From: Guadua angustifolia
Lineage: Eukaryota > Streptophyta > Magnoliopsida > Poales > Poaceae
NCBI GenBank assembly: GCA_036346375.1
Contig: CM070515.1
Span: 14,530,423-14,594,422, forward strand
Direction of reading: 5' to 3'
DNA: 64,000 nt
A program made the translations under genes and the position numbers. This document shows positions 23,460-34,885 of the stretch, piece after piece. Each line of letters starts with the position of its first letter. Position 1 is the stretch's first letter. The notes beneath the pieces were generated by a model. It did not search any database. It worked only from the letters and a program-made list of their open reading frames with translations, and was not told the origin of the DNA.

Positions 23460-24190
23460 AAAAGATTAGTGTATGTCGGTGAATCTATGGATTGATAGGA
23501 GCCATTGGTAAACATAACTTTGTTTTTTTTATGTAAATTCAATTTTCTTGTTTTTTTTTAAAAAAGGGTTAGCAACCAGCAAATGTGTGGATTGCTATAA
23601 GCTATTGGCAAATCTGTGTGGATTTTTTTTGAGAAAACCTTTCTTGTTTTTTCTTTAAAAAAGGGTTGCTAGGAGCCACTGGTGGACGAATCTGTAGGGT
23701 TTTTTTTTTGGAGAAAACCGCGGAGAAATCTAAACGTAATTTATGGTTTTCTTGGTTTTTCTTTAAAAAAATGGGTTGTTAAGAACTATTGGTGAATCTG
23801 TGGATTGCTATAAACTGTCAGAGAATCTGGTAGTTTTTTTTTGAGAAAACTACGGAGAGACCTAAACATAATTTCTGTTTTTTGGTTAAGTCTGGAAAAA
23901 ACCGATTTCTTGGAATCTAAATGTAATTTTGTTTTTTCAGGGCTATCCTGTTAAAAATCGTCGGAAGGATCTGAACGTATACCATGGAGGGACCTAAACA
24001 TAATTTCGATTTTTTAAGTTATTTTGTTAAAAAAACCGATAGAAGGACCTGAACGTAATTTCGAGGACCTTCTCACGGAGATACTGATGTGACAGCCCTG
24101 GTTGAGCTACACACTAGTTGTGAGTTGTGAAACTCACAAAAAAATCACGAAGGACCTATTCGTAATTTAGAAAAAGACCAATTTGTGAAA
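23460..24190. repeat. Decayed repeat related to 4672-5520
   Basis: Phrases such as GGACCTAAACGTAATTT, GGACCTATTCGTAATTT, long T runs and AAAAAAGGGTT recur every 80-120 bases. The block closes at about 24195-24240 with a short GAGCC(GAGCC)n tract. Confidence 0.6.
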
Positions 24191-25126
24191 AAAAAATTGA
24201 GCCGAGCCGAGCCGAGCCGCTCGAGCCGAGCCGCCGGCTCAGCTCGAATCACTACCGTGCCCGGAGCTTTTCCATCTTTAGGAAAGGAGGTATACCATCA
24301 CGAATTTACAGACTGAAGAATGCCATCGCCAACATTGCCCCCGGTCACTTGAGATCAAATGCCCAACCCGGGCACGATGCTGAGTTGCTGGCCATCAAGC
24401 TCCATGGCACCGAGGGAGCACGATGTAACCCCGAGCATTCCTGATGGTATTTTCCAAATCACGAATGATTGTGATAGTAATGGTGTAGAACAAATTTTCT
24501 CATTGTCTTTTCTAACTCTTGCCCTTCTCTACTTTTTTTTTTTTTCTATTTCTGGAAAAAGAAAATGCCAAGGGCTCTAGACCAAATAGCGACCATTCGT
24601 TCAGCAATTCTGGTAGGACACAGTTACAACATACAAATCAGCACTGCCATGATATAGGAATGCACTTTTGGATGGGTACAGACGCATAATTATATCAGAA
24701 ACCAACATTGCTTGCCGCCACAGTTGCAGCTGGCTAGGTCTTAAACTCCAGATGCCCTGCAGAGTGCACACACGTAATTCTTAGCTTAGCACACTCCTCT
24801 CAAGGGAAATGTGCCTGGCTCCGGCAGGTTTCATGCCAAAGTTCAACACCGTCCTTCAAAAAAGAAGTCCTACACCCAAAGCCTAGCATTTCTGCACTCA
24901 ATATTTTCAAAAATTACTTAATGACAGATTCTTTTTTGCCCATGGTGATGTGGATACAGATCAGCCTAAAAAGCAACCAACTGGTAAACTTGGCAGACAT
25001 GGCATGACAAAAAATTATTTGAAAATCCTGCAATGTTAGTATCGATTACAGCAAAAACTTGTTGGCATTTCCCCAATCTTAGTGACAGTTGGCATGCTAA
25101 ATACAATGATACAAGACAAGATGTGA
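24191..25126. other. Region downstream of PP7, no gene supported
   Basis: The part next to 25127 should include the PP7 3' untranslated region. The rest shows only short ORFs without recognisable similarity. Confidence 0.4.
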
Positions 25127-28100
25127 TCATCTGCTCGATGTGCCATTGTCCATTGCGTCTAAATTTAACTCTTCATCTGAGTCGATTGCTTCTTCAAAAT
25201 CATAGTAGGGATTCGCCTGCATAAAAAATAAATAAATAAATAAATATAGTTAATTTCTTTTCCATACCCCTAAGAGGTTATTTCCATACAATAAACATGA
25301 TGCATAACATTTTTTTTTTAAAAAAAATGACTCATCCTACATACACATCATAGACTCAAATATTATTCAATGCATAAACTTTTTTTGAGCTTAGGAACAC
25401 AATATATACCACATACCGCAGGTCGAGGCTTTACAGCTTCAAAACTATGGAAAACAGGGGCAGCAAAATCAGGCGGATGAAGGACAATATATGCCCCACA
25501 GTTGTTGTATCGGTCCTCTGAGGCCTGTACCAGAAACAAATAACAATTGTCAGATTATGTGAAACAATACATACGGTGAAAAATACATTTTTTACATTAA
25601 TAATAAAACCAAATCATTCAGCTTGGAATGTCAAACTAGAAATTAAATTTCCACTTATTAAACTCGTATCTATAAGTCAAAATGGTAGCAATGTTTGAGG
25701 GTGAGAAGTAAATCATGCGATAAAGGATAACCTGAAATTGTGGATAGTCTGGAGCACTGAAGAGTGTAATTAGCTTTCCACATTCTACATGATGATCGAT
25801 TGTATATCCATTGTCCATTCCTAATAGATCATGTCGCTTGTCTCTCGCATCTGGACCTTCATGTGACCTGATGATTAGCTTTGTTCAACGAAAAGAGGAA
25901 GTGTGAATATAAATATAAAACTTGTATAGTTCTATGATAATGCCTGGTTTCTAATGTTATGAAGGAACATGTTCAATGTGGTACAATACATCATTTTGTA
26001 TAACAACATGCCGACTGACCAAGCTTAAAAGATGCCTACAGATAATCAATCTTGTTGAACACAAACACTCAGCTAATTAGAACCATGCAGTATAATTCAA
26101 GTTCGTCAACAAGTATTTTGCATACACAAGTCACAATACAGGTGTCTTTTTGTCCATGAAAAAGATTTTTAGCAATCAATCTTATTGAACATAAACACTC
26201 AGCTAATTAGAACTATGCAGTATATAATTCAAGTTTGTCAACAAGTATTTTGCATTCACAAGTCACCACATAGGTGTCTTTTTGCCCAAGAAAAAGATTT
26301 CTTTTCCTCAAAAAAAGCTGTTGGGATGTTACAATCAAACTTGAACTTTAGTAACGAGTTCTATCGTGTTCAACATATGAGATGCAGAAGCACTACAGTT
26401 GAACATCCCAAGATAAGCCAGAATTGCTCCGAGACAGGTATGCAATATCAAAAGGAAGAACTAGGCCAGTACGTTTGTGTGCTAAACAACAAATAACAAA
26501 CTAAAAGAAAAGGAAGACATATCTTACGATGATAGGTACTTACGATATAAATATGGAAACGTTAATTATTACCATTTTAATACTGAAAAACACATGACAC
26601 TCGATGTCTACATAAGGAAATAATAATGATTGGGAATCCACAACAGACAAAATATTCATGTTTGATGTACCAATTCAACCTACATTGAAGTAGCAAGTGC
26701 GTACACCATGATCTAATGTACTTCCAAAGGAAGAAGCAATGAAAAGATTACAATTGATAAAGCAAGCAAACAGATAAAGGGACTTCAAGTAACATTAGGA
26801 TTGCAGGCTCCTAACTATAGCTCTGTAATCCTTACATTCCTTAGATCTTAATGAATGTTCACTTTGTAATGTAGGACACCAGTATTTCAAGTTTCGAGTG
26901 CCAAAACAAGCATCATACCACTTAATAACAATAAGATATAATTCAATTCATCAGATAATTTCACTGAAGCATGCCAATGACAATAATAAATAAAAGCAAA
27001 CAAACCTTCAAATTATTTGTATATAGAAATTGTTGAGTGATATCTGGACCCCAAATCAAACCAATGCCTCTTTCTTTATTTGGGGAAAGACCCTTCTCCA
27101 AGGAAGGGTCAGACCAAAGCACATCCCCAGGAATCAAATTTGAACCCTCCCACGGAGGGTCAAGAACAGTTCTCCTTGCCTTTAATAATTCGTCCAAGGA
27201 TCCAAGCTTCATAGTAGTTGAGACATCAGTAAAATTCGCCTTGTAATTGTGACCTCTCTTGCCCTTTTTTGATCTTTTCGATGGTACCACAATCATCCCA
27301 CGGAAAATCCCTCCATGAGCAGTGTAGACGCATCCTGCTATTATTGACGCTAGAGGAAGATCTTCGAAACATCTTAAAAACTTCCGATAAACTTGAGGGC
27401 CTTGGTCTTTATATTTAACCATTACCTCCTGTTCGAAACCATATACTGATGTACAGTACTTGGATTCGTGATTTCCCCGGAGAAGAAACACACTATTTGG
27501 AAGCAATACCTAAAAGAAACAAAACATGTTGATGACCGTTAGCTGATAGTTAGAGAGAATCTATCTGCTAACATTTTTTTACAATGCTGAAAGATAAACT
27601 TGATAGCATGACAAAATCTTCAATCTTTTATGGATTGTAATTACAGGATGTTGGACTTTGTGGAAACACTTGTAAGTCTGTAACAGAACAGTCTTCAATG
27701 GTAGAGATGCCACGCCAATATTAGGGAATGGTAATATTAGGGAATCAGTCTCACAGAGTCAGAATTCTATGCTGATTTCAATTTGAATGCACACATGGAG
27801 CAATATGATCAAACACACACTTGTCAAATTAGGTATTGGGACTCAGAATTCCATGCCGATATCAGTAAAATTGCACATAGAGCAAATTGACCAAACACAC
27901 ACTTGTCTTGTTCATTTTTTTTTAAAAAAAAACAATACTACATGAAGCAACAACCATTGTTCATAACTCGGCTTACTTCCATTATCCAACACAATGCCTT
28001 CCTATCTATTGCATCAATTAAGCGGATCCATAAAAAAACAAGCAATTGCAATGCGCATGGTGTCGTGACAACGAGCTTAAACGAGTAAAATTGGGATAAT

Positions 28101-28566
28101 TCACCTTCCAAGCAAGGAGGAGGAAGAGGGTCTCGATGCCCCAGGCGCCGCGATCCACGTAATCCCCGTTGAACACGAAGATGCGCTCCTCGGAGGGGAA
28201 CCCGGCGTCCTGGAGAAGGAAGATGACGTCGTGGAGCTGGCCGTGGACGTCCCCGACGACAACGACCTTCTGGTCGGGCCGCGGGTCGACGCGGACGAGG
28301 TTGGGCTCGCGGTGGAGGATGACGGACGCGGCGACGACAAGCCGCTGGACAAGCGCGGCCGGGAGGACGGAGTGGAGCTGGTCCGCGGGGAGGCGGCGCG
28401 AGCACCAGTCCAGCGCCGCGGTGAGGCCCGCCACCCAGTCCCGCGTCAGGGCGCCGCCCTCGGGCCACGCGACGACCGGCGGGGGAGGCGGAGAGGGAGA
28501 GGGCGAGGGGGAGGTGCACGTGGCGGCCGTGCCTCCGTCGTCTTCGGCGCCGTCGTGCTGGGACAT
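25127..28566 (-). CDS. PP7: Serine/threonine protein phosphatase 7 (PP7)
   Basis: Five coding exons: 28566-28105, 27509-27006, 25878-25732, 25524-25417 and 25216-25127. All borders are GT-AG in phase 0 and give 436 residues. This is a metal-dependent PPP-family phosphatase. The catalytic motifs are in order: GDVHG (105-109), GDYVDRG (134-140), RGNHE (165-169), the HGG histidine (219), RSHEG (326-330) and SAPDY (363-367). The N terminus is acidic, then Ser/Pro-rich. A basic insert after residue 230 (SKRSKKGKRGH) could act as a nuclear signal and fits the inserts that set plant PP7 apart from PP1/PP2A/PP5. In Arabidopsis PP7 is linked to cryptochrome blue-light signalling and heat response. The acidic C-terminal tail is encoded by the last exon. 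The first exon is very GC-rich, so ORFs on the opposite strand there are shadows. Confidence 0.93.
26044..26303. repeat. Tandem duplication, 130-bp period, in PP7 intron 2
   Basis: AATCAATCTT at 26044 recurs at 26174, and the following 120 bases match closely (CACTCAGCTAATTAGAAC, CAACAAGTATTTTGCAT, GGTGTCTTTTTG). This is an intronic duplication without coding meaning. Confidence 0.85.
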
Positions 28567-28902
28567 GGCATGGGTCGGGCTGGACGCGGGTGGGTATCCG
28601 ATTTTTTAGCGTCGCCCTTGCTTATTTTTTTTTCCTTGCTTGTTTTGCTGCAAATTGCAGAGGGGTTTGCGTCACAATTTTTTCGGGGGGAGACGAGGCG
28701 AGGGCTCTTCCAGTTGGCCGGCGCCGCCCGCTGTTTGCTTTGGCCGCGAGGTTCTCTGATAGTCGAGTCGTGGAACTCACAGTCTGACGCGGCAGCGAAA
28801 GCGAAACGAGGAAAAAGAAACGGAGGTGGCGTGGTCGCGTGAGCGCTGGGGAAGCGGGAAGCGTGCGCTTTTTGCTCAGGAAAGGACAGGAGGGCTCGTG
28901 CC

Positions 28903-29187
28903 CAGAGATTACAAAACCAAAATTCGAAATTTACAGTACGGTTTTTACAAAAGTCATACAAAAAATCGCTTAAAAACCATAAAAAACCGAAGGTTTACAA
29001 ATAAAAAAAATTGATTTTTTAAAAAAAAATCTACGAAAATCGCGGTTTTTCACGAAAAATCGTTCGGTTTTCACGAAAAACCGCTCACATAATTTTTTTC
29101 AAAATTTTTTAATTTTTTTTAATTAGAACGGTTTTTGATCTCGAACCGAAGCGGTAAGGGCGGTTTTCGGCGGTTTTGTAATCCCTG
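28903..29187. mobile_element. hAT-type MITE, 285 bp, upstream of PP7
   Basis: The ends CAGAGATTACAAAACC and, on the other strand, CAGGGATTACAAAACC are inverted repeats. The flanks CTCGTGCC (28895-28902) and CTCATGCC (29188-29195) are an 8-bp duplication with one change. The inside is rich in CGGTTTTTCACGAAAAA-like words. It lies about 340 bp upstream of the PP7 start codon. Confidence 0.82.
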
Positions 29188-29195
29188 CTCATGCC

Positions 29196-29842
29196 ATACT
29201 GGCTACAGGGTACAAACTTCCAGCACGGCAGTAGAGAGCGTTTCCTACAGTTAGAAAACGAAAACTTTTAAACCAAGAAAGGGGTAAATTCAGTTAATAA
29301 AACATGAGCTCTTGTTCTTCTTCGGGGACGGCTGACAAACATTATGTTCGCGGGAGCCAGCTGAGCAGTTCACTAGGACCGTAGGGTTTAGAGGGAGGGG
29401 GAGGCAAGGCAACGGTGGTGATGGGACACCGTCAACGGTGGGATCAAGGGAGGGTGGTGGTGATGGTGGTGGTGGTGGTGGGCTGCACAGTGATGAACGT
29501 AAATTAGGGTGGCAGGGCAGGAGTGGGAAGAGGTGGCGGTGGGGGTGAGGGCAATGATGGAGGTACATAGAGCTCGTCGGAGAGGAAGAAGGCGATGAGA
29601 CGGAGCAAAAGGGGCGTTGGAGAGGAAGAAGAAGAGGGGTGAGGGTGACGACGTAGGTGGTCCGGGGGCATTTGCTAGAGCACACTCTATCAAGGCTTGC
29701 TTTGAGGCTTGAGATAGATATAGGACGCAGTTGAGTGGTTGAGACAGGGGATGGATAAAGTAGATGGACTCATGGAGTGTTCAATACTCAGTTAGTTACA
29801 GAATGAACATTCACTCGACCAGGCATCTCCGAAGAAATTATA
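29196..29842. other. Intergenic DNA with GGT-rich tract, no gene supported
   Basis: A GGTGGT-rich low-complexity stretch (about 29450-29550) produces His-rich ORFs on the minus strand. They are low complexity and I do not call them. Confidence 0.45.
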
Positions 29843-30053
29843 GGGTTGTTTGATTGAACCAATGGATGCTAAACCAAAATTTGGTAACTTTGACAAATTT
29901 TAGCATTTTTTATTCATTCCATTAGCCAAGAATTTGGTAACTTTGACAAATTTGGATACTTGGCCAAGAATTTGATGATCAAAATTTTAGTAATGCATTA
30001 CCAAGATTTGCCACACATTGATATGGTTTACATGTGCATGAACCAAACAGCCC
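29843..30053. mobile_element. MITE-like element, about 211 bp
   Basis: The end GGGTTGTTTGATT faces GGGCTGTTTGGTT on the other strand. The inside repeats AATTTGGTAACTTTGACAAA twice. No clean target-site duplication is seen. Confidence 0.55.
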
Positions 30054-30487
30054 ATCTTGCAGTCGTGACTCGTGCGGACGAACATGGTCAAGGAGACTTG
30101 ATAAAAAAAATACTAGTAATAGCATACCAATGGAGTAATAACATATGGCATCATCTGTGCACGGATGTGCCCTCCGTGACAACACTTCACCTGGAATTCT
30201 GGAGAGCAACACAACAATAGGTACTAACTTACTAGCTTATTGCAGTGATCACGGTGCAAGTTACCTTGAAACAAGTTGATGAAACTCCCCACTTAACACA
30301 AATTATCTTCAACACAAAGCAGCCTATGCACTGACTCGTTCATCTTGTCATCATCACAGTAGCTCACAAGCTATTGATCACACTGAGACACAGTGGAACT
30401 ATTCTTAACCATGCTGGGAACACTAGTAAGTGGCAACTGTATACAGGAAAAGAAACTACCGACAGCAGTGTGCGTTCATACATAAAC

Positions 30488-30739
30488 ATGGCTGTTTGGT
30501 TTAAGACCAAATTTATCAAATCAAACCTTACCAAAAATTGGCATGCCAAAAATTTGGTCACCAAATTAGTTGCCAACATTTGACCAACAATTGGCAAGAA
30601 AATGAACTAGAGGTGCCAATGGAGAAGAGAATCTAGCCAAAATTTGGTTGCAAACCAAATGCTTGCCAAATTTAGTCAACACTACTAAAATTTGGTAAGG
30701 CAAACATTGGCAACAATTGGAAGCAAACCAAACAGCCAT
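30488..30739. mobile_element. MITE-like element, about 252 bp
   Basis: ATGGCTGTTTGGTTT at 30488 and its exact complement ending at 30739 form a 15-bp inverted repeat. The inside contains several CCAAATTT/AAATTTGG words, as in 29843-30053, so the two are probably related. Confidence 0.65.
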
Positions 30740-31002
30740 TCTGGGAGCATTTTCGCATTTACATTTCTCATGTCAAGCCAAATCGCCATCTATCTGAACA
30801 AGCACAACACACAATAGTGAACAGTTACTTCCCGAAGCCTAAAGTACTCAAAATTGACCAGTTCTTTTCTGGGCTTGCTAGCATGTACAAGCAATACTTT
30901 TATGAATTGTTTTTCACGTAGCCATCAGACTTTCAAAATCCCTCCTTGTAATGTTGCCCAGCAAAGGATGGCGCATTTTGGTACAAGATGTTCCCAGAAA
31001 AA

Positions 31003-32870
31003 CTAGTTGTCAGATTTTGTAGGCTCCTTCTTCCCATAAATTAGGCCAGTATCCTGGTCATTACATGCAGTATTATCATAAGGAAACAGTTCATACAACC
31101 TATTTGTGGAACAACTTGTCTGGGATCTATAAGAGAGATGACGCTACCTGGGGATCAGGAACCGGCTTTCGTTTCTCAACATAACGGTAAGGATCTGAGG
31201 CAGCAGCCAAAGCAGCTCTCTCCTAGTGAAAGAAAGCATAACGTTTTTTAAGTGGATGGAGAGAAAATTAGCCAGATTCAACTTAATAGCACTTTGAAAG
31301 GGAAAAAAGAGCAACAAACAAGTTAACAACAGTGTAATGCTTTGAAGTAATTTAGACATAACTGCATCTACAACTCTACATCTTTTCTGAGGACGCAAAG
31401 CAAATGACATAGTCGAATGAAATATATGACAGACAGCACATCACTGTATGATATCAACGCTAAGATAAAGGAGAACAGTTGAGTGCCAAATTATCAGGTG
31501 TAATGAGAGCAATGTTCTAAACAACGATAAATGTTAACAGAACGGTCACCCCACCTTTTAGTGTTTATACAGGAAGCAGACTTATAAACGGTTTTACTAT
31601 TTAAAATTCAAATAAATATATACATGTGCTTGCAGTAACAAAATAAGCATCTAATTCATCTTCTTTAATGCATATAGAATATAACTACCAGGCTATCAAT
31701 AATTGTCCATAGCGTGACATAAAGGAAAAAACATGATGTGAATGTAATTAAAGAATCATAATTAAATAAATGAACAACTCAATTGGCAATGAAAAGCAAA
31801 GCTAGCATTAATCTCATGTATGTCATAATGTTCTATGTTATATGGCAATCTTGCAGCATTACTCAAATAAACGGTCCGATAAAAGGGGCTTGTTAAATGT
31901 TAAAAGCCATTAAACCGAACAAACGGCTTGATACAACAGACAAACCTTGAAATGTCTATAAACGTAACGGGCAGAGAACCTTTACCATTTTAACAGCCAT
32001 TTACAAGGTGTTAACGGTCATTGTTTAGAACATTGATGAGAGAAACTGCAAGAACTGATATAGTTGACTCTATTGCCAGTAGCTTTGTAGGTCAACATGG
32101 CTCTCTTACCGGAGTTTGGAGGTCTTAAATCACGCTTCAGAACACAGGCTTGGAGTTCAAGCAATTCAGATTATCATTTCGGTCTGTAGTTTTTAGTGTC
32201 TTTGTTAGTTCGGTGGATACAACATAACTGTTAATTTAAATTTGAGGATCACCACTATTTGGCCCCAAAGAGGTATTGCTACATTTCCGCCTAGCTCTTG
32301 CACAGGTATCTTTTTGTTCAGTATACACCATGAATGCATTGTTTATCCACGAATGCCGTATCAGTATATCACTACTCCTGCTGCCAAACAATGGAGCATC
32401 ACTAATACTAATAATTTGACTCCATAAGCAACAATAGCTTAAGCAAGTACATTGGTCCAGGACTCCGAGTCTAATTAAGTGGTGTTTCTTCACAGTTGGA
32501 TTTGGCAGAAAGAAAGGTGAGCAAGATTTGGCATGAATAGATGCCACCATCCCCTACAGCTAGTGATCTGATGTAACACCTCAAGAGACAAAAGCTATCT
32601 GATCCAGTAGAAGACAACTACAGCTGCAATAAGAAGTATACAGCAAGGGGGAGGAAAGAAAGGAACAAGGGGGGTGGATGAATGAAGGTAGGTGGTGACC
32701 TCCTGCTCCTTCTGGAGCTGTCGCGCGGGCTTGACCCAGAGGTAGTAGGCGAGGGCTCCCGCGACGGCCCAGGACGCGAGGTTGCTCCACCCGCGGAGGC
32801 CGCCCAGCGCGTTGCCCACGAACGACCGCGCGTTCCCGACCGGCCGGCTCCACCCCCTCGCCGGTGCCAT
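31003..32870 (-). CDS. Small single-pass membrane protein, function unknown
   Basis: Three coding exons: 32870-32700, 31222-31148 and 31053-31003. Borders are GT-AG in phase 0 and give 98 residues (57, 25 and 16 from the exons). I recognise the type as a small protein widespread in plants but know no function. A Gly- and Arg-containing N terminus leads into one hydrophobic segment at about 31-47 (LASWAVAGALAYYLWV). A Gln/Glu-rich helix follows, then a conserved-looking region with SDPYRYVEKRKPVPDPQ (exon 2) and DTGLIYGKKE (exon 3). No cleavable signal peptide is clear. The first intron is 1.48 kb and contains a hAT MITE. A longer reading frame runs upstream of the start, but its sequence is low-complexity, so I prefer the ATG at 32870. 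Confidence 0.85.
31510..32035. mobile_element. hAT-type MITE, 526 bp, in intron 1 of the membrane-protein gene
   Basis: CAATGTTCTAAACAA at 31510 faces the same sequence on the other strand ending at 32035. The flanks ATGAGAG (31503-31509 and 32036-32042) are a 7-base direct repeat, one short of the usual hAT length. No transposase is encoded. Confidence 0.8.
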
Positions 32871-33358
32871 CTCCCTCCCCCTACTCCCCGGTGGCTTCTC
32901 CTCTCCTCCGCTCCGTAGCGGCGCCGTTCGCTCCCTCCAACGACGCCGCCGACGACTCCTCAATCCGACCCCTCCCGATCGCCTCTCGCGACGCCTCGGT
33001 GACTGCGTCTGGTATTGCTCCGCAAGAAAGTATTCAAAGAAAACCAGCGCTGCACGATGTAACAGACAAGGAGTGGGCCGGCCCAGTAATGGAGTAGTTG
33101 TGGTAGAATACACCATATCAGTCCAGGAGCCCAATTTGAGTTCGCACATTGGGCTTAGGCCTATTTGTGAATTTGTGACTTCTTTCTACCTTTCTATTTG
33201 CTCTATTTTGTCGGTGCAGATTTGCAGCACTTTTGCTCATGGCAGGCTCTTTAGCCGGAGGTTGCAAAGTTTTTACTGGGCTGGTGAACATGGAATACTT
33301 GTGTCGCTGTTTATGCGCAACGGTATCTTCTCTGTGGTCATAGTGCGGGGAATGACGA
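32871..33358. other. Upstream region of the membrane-protein gene
   Basis: A GC-rich stretch to about 33000 is the likely promoter and leader. Beyond it nothing recognisable is coded. The ORF on the plus strand (32782-33390) overlaps the first exon and is a shadow. Confidence 0.5.
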
Positions 33359-34323
33359 CAGGGCAGGGGCAGATCTACAGGGTATGCTAAGTGGGTCACG
33401 GCATACCCTACAGATTCTACCCAATACAGTCCATAATACTGTCATTATTTCATATAGTCAGCTTGTGAAGGTCATAACTTTAGATTCGTATATCCGATTG
33501 AGCTAATTCTTATTGTGTTAGTTTCAAAATTGAATCTAGTTTCTACAGTTAAAATTTTACATCAATCCAACGGTTGGATCTTCAGGAATTACTGTTTTAG
33601 TTAACATGTGTCAGTCTGTTTTTTGAAACCGAAACAGTTTTTTATAATTTGTTTAGGGGTGATTTGAGAATCAATAAAAATTTGTTTTAGCTTCCGCGCA
33701 ATCATTCACCCCCCTCTGATTGCTATATTAGTGTATATTGATCCTACATGTGATTTGAGTGCAAGACTGCTAGTTGATTTATAGAATAGAAACAAATATA
33801 ATTGCTACTTTGCTAGAGACTAGAGAGTTGCTTGTTGATGCAGTGCTTTTTTTTGTTTGTAGAGTTGTTGAATTATGAAGAGGAACGGAGACATTGCATC
33901 TTTTTTTCGAAAACATGCAGCAAAAAAGGCTATTGCTGCTTCATCTCTTTTCTAGAAACATTGCATCACTTTTTCGGAAACGTTTATTGAGCGAGATATT
34001 TTCTTCTAAATTGATGAAAATGATATAATCAAGAGTTTCATGGCTATTAGAAGGCGGAGGCTAGATAAGAAGTAATATTGTATTCTTTGAACTATTGTAG
34101 GTGCGTAAGTTTCTTTTATGCATATTTCATACTTAAAATGTTTGAACTATTTATATTGTAATTTATACTTGTATTATCATGTTTCTAGTTATTTTATACT
34201 TGTATACCGAATTTCTCGACAACATTTATAGTTGTTTACCGAATTGTTCATTGGATTTTACCGAATTGTATATTATAGTATTAGCTCGGCATACCCTAAC
34301 TTAAAATTCTAGATCCGCCACTG
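33359..34323. mobile_element. hAT-type non-autonomous element, 965 bp
   Basis: The left end CAGGGCAGGGGCAGATCTA and the right end (reverse complement CAGTGGCGGATCTAG) are imperfect inverted repeats. The 8-bp duplication AATGACGA is perfect at 33351-33358 and 34324-34331. GGGTATGCYR words near both ends (about 33380 and 34290) extend the terminal similarity. No transposase is found. Confidence 0.9.
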
Positions 34324-34344
34324 AATGACGATGGAAGTTTCATA

Positions 34345-34597
34345 CTCGTACGGTCACAAATAATTATTATTTTGGCTATTGACGATCCTTAAACCACAAT
34401 TTTGACTACTAATTTTTATTACAATATATTTATAAAATCTAATAAAATTATAATATAATGAAAGTACTTTTTGAAATAAATCTGCACATGATTTTCATAT
34501 ATCCAATTTAAATACTTAAAAAGATATTGATAATCAAAGTTTCAAAAGTTTAACTGCAACTATATCCAAAATGATAATTATTTATGATTAGAGGGAG
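34345..34597. mobile_element. Stowaway-like MITE, 253 bp
   Basis: TA flanks both ends (34343-34344 and 34598-34599). The right end reads GAGGGAG and both inner ends share AAATAATTAT. The inside resembles the Stowaway at 44070-44324 (AAAATATATTRYAATARAAATTAG-like words). It starts only 21 bp after the hAT element ends. Confidence 0.75.
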
Positions 34598-34719
34598 TAT
34601 GCATACACCTTTTCTCATTACCTTAAGCATTTAGGTGAATTGGTTGTTATATGAAACCCAATATTAGCATCATAGCTAGGACGTCTTGAGGTATATAAGC
34701 TAGATTAGACCTGTTTTTA

Positions 34720-34885
34720 TAGCTTATTGTTGAGGAAAAATTAGTTATTTATTAAACGGTCTCTTATAAAAAACTACAGCTTCTTTTCAGCTCAGAAAGC
34801 CAAAAAGCAGCTTTTTAGCTCAGAAAACCAAAAACCAACTTTTCAGAAAAGCTACAGCTCCACTAAACGGACCCCTAGTTGGTTG
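34720..34885. repeat. Fragment of the MITE family seen at 20440-20995
   Basis: TTAGTTATTTATTAAACGGTC, AAAAAGCAGCTTTT and AGCTACAGCTCCACTAAACGG match the 20440 copy in the opposite orientation. Confidence 0.55.

Noticed and set aside
28169..28842. Plus-strand ORFs of 146 and 203 codons
   Set aside because: They are antisense shadows of the GC-rich first exon of PP7, whose own frame has catalytic motifs.
29388..29693. His-rich minus-strand ORF
   Set aside because: It comes from a GGT-rich simple repeat with no splice partner or similarity.
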